Shown piece by piece: positions 5,785 through 9,677 of a DNA stretch of 9,677 nucleotides. The stretch lies in NCBI GenBank assembly GCA_028699855.1, contig JAQVTV010000027.1, forward strand, positions 1-9,677, given 5' to 3'. The stretch is from Candidatus Izemoplasmatales bacterium (GTDB taxonomy: Bacteria; Bacillota_I; Bacilli_A; Izemoplasmatales; Hujiaoplasmataceae). The notes beneath the pieces are model-generated. The model saw nothing but the letters and a program-made list of their open reading frames with translations. It was not told the origin of the DNA and ran no database searches. The position numbers and the translations under genes are program-made. Within the stretch, counting starts at the first letter, position 1. The number at the start of each line of letters is the position of its first letter.

Positions 5785-7004
5785 TTTTTTCCACCCGCCT
5801 TTATTTTGGCGAATTCATTCGCGAGTTCCTCATATAAGTAGCATGATACGGTGTGCGTCGGAGAAACCTGCAGTAATTCGGGATACGCACCATTGCATTT
5901 CTCGAATCTTCGATTGCAACGATCACGGAAGTAACAATAGTTCGGCAAATTGATCGGGTTAGGAACCGTACCGGGAATCGTGTAGAGCTTCTCTTCGCCT
6001 GAATTCAGTGCGGGAATACTCTTTTGCAGTCCCACCGTGTAGGGATGTAGCGGTTCTTTGAAGATTTCCCGAGCCGTCCCTTTTTCGATGATTCTTCCGG
6101 CATACATAACGACCACAAAATCAGCCATCTCGGCAATGACGCCCAAGTCATGCGTAATAAGCATGATGCTACCATTGATTTTACTCTTGATTTCTCGCAA
6201 CAAGTCGAGGATCTGTGCTTGGATTGTCACGTCAAGCGCAGTGGTAGGTTCGTCGGCGATAATCAGTCTCGGATCGCAAGCCAAAGCCATGGCAATCATG
6301 ACTCTCTGTCGCATACCACCCGATAATTCATGGGGATAGGCGCGATACACGACATCGGGCATCGCGATACCCACAAGATTCAGCATCTCGATGGAACGCA
6401 CCTTGGCTTTTTCTCTCGTCATGTCCTTGAAGTGGAGGAACAATACCTCATCGAGTTGGTCGCCAATACGGAAGACAGGATTCAAACTCGTCATCGGCTC
6501 TTGAAAGATCATACTCATTTCCTTGCCGCGAATCTTGTTCATGTCAGCCTTGGGAACTTTTGAGATATTATATACTTTGCCGTCTTTTGCCGCGTAGCGG
6601 ATCTCGCCTTTGGCGATTTGGCCTTGCGGACTCTGAAGGAGTTTCATCAATGCGAGACTCGTCACACTCTTACCGCAACCGGATTCGCCGACGACACCGA
6701 CGATACTTCTCGCGGGTATATCGAATGAGACACCGTCCACGGCTTTGACAATACCGGCATCCGTAAAGAAATACGCATGCAAGTCATCAAACTCCACGAC
6801 ATTGTTCATATCTCTCATTTTGGACAAATACTCTGATTCGGGAACGTTCTTGCGATTGTTCATCTTTTCAAAGTTTTTGAGAACTTTCTTGTTTTCCGCC
6901 GCTTGTTTCTTAATGTCTTCTTTACTGATGTAATGGACGCTGTCTTCTTTCCGCTTTTTGATTCTTCTTTTGATCTTAGTTTTGAAAAAATCGATTATTT
7001 TCAT
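5781..7004 (-). CDS. oppD: Oligopeptide ABC transporter ATP-binding protein OppD with N-terminal extension
   Basis: This is the second nucleotide-binding subunit. Positions are numbered from the alternative upstream start; subtract 2 for the chosen start. They are Walker A GESGCGKS at 108-115, Q-loop Gln170, signature LSGGMRQR at 229-236, Walker B LIIADE at 249-254, and switch His287. The C-terminal peptide-transporter domain has cysteines at 359, 365, 372 and 390, fitting a 4Fe-4S-type cluster. About 67 residues precede the normal ABC start (VVEFDDLHAYF), making it longer than the usual 330-350. That extension is very basic (KIKRRIKKRK) and could lie along the membrane. GAGGAG at 7020-7015 is 4 nt from a TTG at 7010 but 10 nt from ATG 7004. 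I chose the ATG, although the TTG would add only two residues. Confidence 0.93.
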   Translation of the reverse strand: MKIIDFFKTKIKRRIKKRKEDSVHYISKEDIKKQAAENKKVLKNFEKMNNRKNVPESEYLSKMRDMNNVVEFDDLHAYFFTDAGIVKAVDGVSFDIPARSIVGVVGESGCGKSVTSLALMKLLQSPQGQIAKGEIRYAAKDGKVYNISKVPKADMNKIRGKEMSMIFQEPMTSLNPVFRIGDQLDEVLFLHFKDMTREKAKVRSIEMLNLVGIAMPDVVYRAYPHELSGGMRQRVMIAMALACDPRLIIADEPTTALDVTIQAQILDLLREIKSKINGSIMLITHDLGVIAEMADFVVVMYAGRIIEKGTAREIFKEPLHPYTVGLQKSIPALNSGEEKLYTIPGTVPNPINLPNYCYFRDRCNRRFEKCNGAYPELLQVSPTHTVSCYLYEELANEFAKIKAGGKK

Positions 7005-7010
7005 TTTCAA

Positions 7011-8111
7011 CTATCTCCTCATCTTCGGGTCGAAGGCATCGCGGAGGCCATCACCAATGAAATTGAACGCAAGTACGGCCATCACGATACAGACACCGGC
7101 AGGTACCCATATATTGGGATAGTTTCTTAAAACATCTCGACCGGCAGCGCCACTTGTGGCACTGATCATCGTTCCCCATGCGGCAAAGGGGAAGGGAACA
7201 CCGATTCCGAGATATGACAACGTCGATTCATAAAGAATGATACCACCGAGACCCAAAGTGGCTTGAACGATGATCTGCGGCATGACATTCGGGATAATGT
7301 GTTTGAAAATCTTTCTTCGTGTGCTCAAGCCTGTTGCTTCGGCGGCGGTCATGTATTCGAGTTCACGAATACCAAGAATCTGACCACGGACCAACCGTGC
7401 AACACCGGACCACCCAAAGAAAGTCAATATCCCCATCAGATAATAGATCCGTAAATTACCGGGAATATTCCAGCCGTCGAGCAAAGATGCTGCAAGCATC
7501 AAAATCGGCAGTCCCGGCAAGCAGTTGAATATATCGACCACACGCATAATCACCTGATCTGCGGCACCACCGAAATATCCGGCGATAGAACCGAAGAACA
7601 TGCCAATGATGATTTCTGCGAAGATAACGATAAAACCAAGTGTCAATGATACGCGACCGCCATACATCAAGCGGGTCAACACATCATAACCATAGTTATC
7701 CGTTCCCAGCCAATGCGTCCATGACGGCGGCGTTTTTGAAAACACTTGATAAGGGTCGCTTACTTCATAAAATACATAGGTGACCTGTTCCATAAGACCC
7801 GTATCTTCGTTGAGTTCATTCACAACGATTTGATGAGGCAAAACAGAGACGACCCATTTATAGTCTCCAGTTGATTGAATTTCTCCCCACGGAGAGAAAA
7901 GCGGACCAAGAAATGAAAAAGCAAACATCAATGTCAAAGTGACCAATCCGATGAGTGATAGCTTGCTGCGGAAAAAACGCCTGAGAACCAAGCGGCCCGG
8001 GCTGATGACTTTGGCCTGATCGGCTAAAGATACTTCTTCCGGTAGATTTGTGGGTGTCGTTGATACGTTTGTTTGATCAAGATTTATCTTGACATTTCTA
8101 TCATCGCTCAT
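7011..8111 (-). CDS. oppC: Oligopeptide ABC transporter permease OppC
   Basis: This 366-residue inner-membrane permease forms the translocation pore with OppB. A cytoplasmic N-terminal tail of about 45 residues precedes the first membrane helix (about 52-72). A large extracellular loop at about 73-135 ends in the family motif HWLGTDNYGYDVLTRLMYGGR. Further helices follow. The EAA coupling motif, AAEATGLSTRRKIFKHIIPN at 256-275, contacts the ATPases, and the end is FNFIGDGLRDAFDPKMRR, typical of OppC/DppC. The loop is longer than in many homologues (around 300 residues in total) and contains a polar strand-rich segment. Its ATG overlaps the oppB stop as ATGA with AGGTGG upstream. Its stop is 6 nt before the oppD ATG. 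Confidence 0.95.
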   Translation of the reverse strand: MSDDRNVKINLDQTNVSTTPTNLPEEVSLADQAKVISPGRLVLRRFFRSKLSLIGLVTLTLMFAFSFLGPLFSPWGEIQSTGDYKWVVSVLPHQIVVNELNEDTGLMEQVTYVFYEVSDPYQVFSKTPPSWTHWLGTDNYGYDVLTRLMYGGRVSLTLGFIVIFAEIIIGMFFGSIAGYFGGAADQVIMRVVDIFNCLPGLPILMLAASLLDGWNIPGNLRIYYLMGILTFFGWSGVARLVRGQILGIRELEYMTAAEATGLSTRRKIFKHIIPNVMPQIIVQATLGLGGIILYESTLSYLGIGVPFPFAAWGTMISATSGAAGRDVLRNYPNIWVPAGVCIVMAVLAFNFIGDGLRDAFDPKMRR

Positions 8112-9190
8112 CGCTTACCACCTATCAAACTAACTCTCGGGTCGACGACGGCATACATCAAATCGGACAATAACGTCCCAATGACCGTCAACATCGACAG
8201 AAATAAATTATAGGCCATCACAAAAGGAATATCGCCTTGTGTAACAGCGCGATACGCGGCTTTACCGATTCCATCAATACTAAAGATGGTTTCAGTAATC
8301 ATCGCACCACCGAATAGTCCCGGCAAGATGCCCGCCAGTATGGTGACCAACGGAATCAAAGTGTTACGAAACGCGTGCTTATATATGACTTTGTGTTCGC
8401 TAAGTCCTTTTGCCCGAGCCGTACGGATATAATCAGAGTTCAAGACCTCGAGCATATTGGTGCGGGTATAACGCATCAGTCCACCAATGGATAGAATAAC
8501 CAATACGGTGATCGGTAATACGAGATGATGGACCATGTCTAAAAATACAGGTAATTGACTGTTCGGGTCGACCAAGCCCGCATAAGGGAACCAGCCCAGC
8601 TGGATTGAGAATATCCTCAAAAGCAACGCACCGAAAAAGAATGATGGAAGGGAGATGCCCATCATCGCTAAAACTGTGACGCTGTAGTCGACGACTCCGT
8701 ATTGTTTTGTCGCAGACACAATTCCCAAAGGAATTGCGAAGGCAAACTGAAGAACGGTTGCAATCAAGGCAATGATAAATGAAATTCGGCTTTTATTGGC
8801 AATAATATCGAGTACATTTTTACTGGATATGGGTTTGGTCAATTGGTTCCCATCGATATCCAAGATGGGATTGCCATATTGATCTTCCAATAATTCCACT
8901 CTGCCTGTATTGACAGAAAAAATGAAGGAATCACCCCATTCCCCTTTCAACACATTTCCAAGCCATTTCAAATACCCTTCGCCGATTCCTGAGGTCAATC
9001 CATAGATTTCTCTTTGGCGATCAACCATTTTTTGTACTTCACCGGTGGAGTCTAGTTGAATTTGTGCGTAATATTTGGTTTGGATAAAATCCAAACCGGG
9101 TTTGATGCGCACCAATCCATAGATTATGACAGACACGCCCATCAAAATCAGGACCGATAGTGCAAGTCGTTTAATAATGTATTTTATCAT
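8108..9190 (-). CDS. oppB: Oligopeptide ABC transporter permease OppB
   Basis: This 360-residue permease is the partner of OppC. The N terminus MIKYIIKRLALSVLILMGVS is the standard first helix, so the start is secure even though no Shine-Dalgarno lies immediately before it. A long extracellular segment (about 31-132) includes an additional stretch near 93-122 (VELLEDQYGNPILDIDGNQL) that typical 306-residue OppB proteins lack. The EAA motif is at 253-280 (DYIRTARAKGLSEHKVIYKH and on). The end, SDLMYAVVDPRVSL, is canonical. It follows oppA after 106 nt containing a strong hairpin, and overlaps oppC by 4 nt. The spacing suggests it is expressed from the oppA transcript, with the hairpin setting the ratio. 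Confidence 0.95.
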   Translation of the reverse strand: MIKYIIKRLALSVLILMGVSVIIYGLVRIKPGLDFIQTKYYAQIQLDSTGEVQKMVDRQREIYGLTSGIGEGYLKWLGNVLKGEWGDSFIFSVNTGRVELLEDQYGNPILDIDGNQLTKPISSKNVLDIIANKSRISFIIALIATVLQFAFAIPLGIVSATKQYGVVDYSVTVLAMMGISLPSFFFGALLLRIFSIQLGWFPYAGLVDPNSQLPVFLDMVHHLVLPITVLVILSIGGLMRYTRTNMLEVLNSDYIRTARAKGLSEHKVIYKHAFRNTLIPLVTILAGILPGLFGGAMITETIFSIDGIGKAAYRAVTQGDIPFVMAYNLFLSMLTVIGTLLSDLMYAVVDPRVSLIGGKR

Positions 9191-9240
9191 TTTACAACAA
9201 TAAGGCTCAGTCTCAACGACTGAGCCTTATTCTCCTCGTT
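9191..9240 (-). promoter_or_regulatory. oppA-oppB intercistronic hairpin between Shine-Dalgarno and start codon
   Basis: In the transcript, GAGGAG (9237-9232) directly abuts a perfect 14-bp stem, AATAAGGCTCAGTC paired with GACTGAGCCTTATT (9231-9199), with a 5-nt loop GTTGA. Eight bases (GTTGTAAA) then lead to the oppB ATG. There is no other ribosome binding site. Linear spacing from GAGGAG to ATG is 41 nt, but with the hairpin folded the effective gap is 8 nt. The hairpin could also stabilise the oppA mRNA end or act as a weak terminator, although only a broken T-tract (TTATTGTTGT) follows. Such stem-loops after binding-protein genes are common in ABC operons. Confidence 0.75.
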
Positions 9241-9296
9241 ATTAATTTGAGTTACTTGCGTATGTGCAGTAAATCCTGTTCATGTGTGAATCGGTG

Positions 9297-9677
9297 TTAT
9301 CCGATTGTAACATTAACCGTTTCGTTGCCATTAACGCCCGAAGCAAAGCTGACTTTCCAAATTTCCGCTAATGGTCCCCAATAAGGAGTGACCACAGATG
9401 AAAGAGTTGTTTGGTCAATGATATCGCCATTGTATACGAACAAGTTCTTTCTTTGGTAAGTCGGTACTTCAATGTTCAACTGAGCAAGAACTTCAAGGGC
9501 TTTTTCATAAATCGGTTTTCTCTCTTCAGCAAGCATATATTTCGTTCCAAGTTCAATGAGATCGCCAAGATATTGCAAAGCTGCTTTTTGGTTCATTGTG
9601 ACAGTCGACCCATCAAGTTTAACTACGTCAATCGTTCCAAGTTCATCGTTATCGCCGTTTTCAAACAACCATTTGAT
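9297..9677 (-). CDS. oppA: Oligopeptide-binding protein OppA, C-terminal part (runs off the window)
   Basis: The last 126 codons of an extracellular solute-binding protein of family 5 (OppA/DppA/AppA type) are present. The frame stays open to the window edge, so the beginning and the expected lipoprotein signal lie outside. The segment around EVPTYQRKNLFVYNGDIIDQ is the conserved end of this family, in which a Pro-rich turn and YQRxN-like strand are followed by the closing helix-strand unit. It delivers peptides to OppB/OppC. Being first in the operon and separated from oppB by a hairpin, it is probably made in excess over the membrane parts. The apparent start at 9668 is a TTG inside the frame, not a real beginning. 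Confidence 0.88.
   Translation of the reverse strand: MKWLFENGDNDELGTIDVVKLDGSTVTMNQKAALQYLGDLIELGTKYMLAEERKPIYEKALEVLAQLNIEVPTYQRKNLFVYNGDIIDQTTLSSVVTPYWGPLAEIWKVSFASGVNGNETVNVTIG

Noticed and set aside
1..9677. CRISPR arrays, tRNA or rRNA genes, riboswitches, prophage genes
   Set aside because: No regularly spaced repeats, cloverleaf, conserved RNA element or phage-type gene was seen on either strand.

Overview
The window looks like chromosomal DNA of a Bacillota (low-to-moderate GC Gram-positive) bacterium. The pointers are strong GGAGG-type ribosome binding sites, sigma-A-like promoters, a DsbA-like protein resembling the Spx adaptor SpxH/YjbH, a catabolite-responsive-element match before a sugar transporter, and a classical opp peptide-transport operon. 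TGA is used as a stop codon (peroxiredoxin, oppB, oppD, oppF), so the mycoplasma code is not in use. I cannot name the species; a Bacilli or Mollicutes-adjacent lineage is a guess.

Layout. Bases 1-144 hold the right end of an IS3-family insertion sequence on the + strand: an orfB tail plus a terminal inverted repeat. On the - strand follow a 1-Cys/Prx6-type peroxiredoxin (178-858), a NifX-like metal-cluster-binding protein (945-1295) and a DUF134 helix-turn-helix protein (1297-1653). The last two form a tight pair behind a good promoter. Next, on the - strand, is a GPH-family (MelB-like) sugar:cation symporter (1732-3408) with an unusual insertion before its last membrane helix. It is divergent from a + strand DsbA-fold protein (3606-4433). 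Their 197-bp intergenic region carries a promoter for each direction and a cre-like site.

From 4463 to the right edge lies an oligopeptide ABC transporter operon on the - strand, in the order oppA (3' part only), oppB, oppC, oppD, oppF, then a 90-residue membrane protein. Junctions from oppB onward are ATGA or TGATG overlaps or gaps of a few bases, so translation is probably coupled. The operon converges with the DsbA-like gene on one shared hairpin terminator (4436-4464). Between oppA and oppB a perfect 14-bp hairpin sits exactly between a strong Shine-Dalgarno sequence and the oppB start codon.

Working together: OppA captures peptides, OppB/OppC form the pore and OppD/OppF hydrolyse ATP. 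The GPH symporter imports a glycoside or related sugar, probably under CcpA control. The peroxiredoxin, NifX-like/DUF134 pair and SpxH-like protein suggest redox and metal-cluster homeostasis, but that link is only proximity. I see no clear new biological system. The most intriguing items are the oppA-oppB hairpin, the small membrane protein coupled to oppF, and the symporter insertion. No gene-free stretch exceeds 300 bases.
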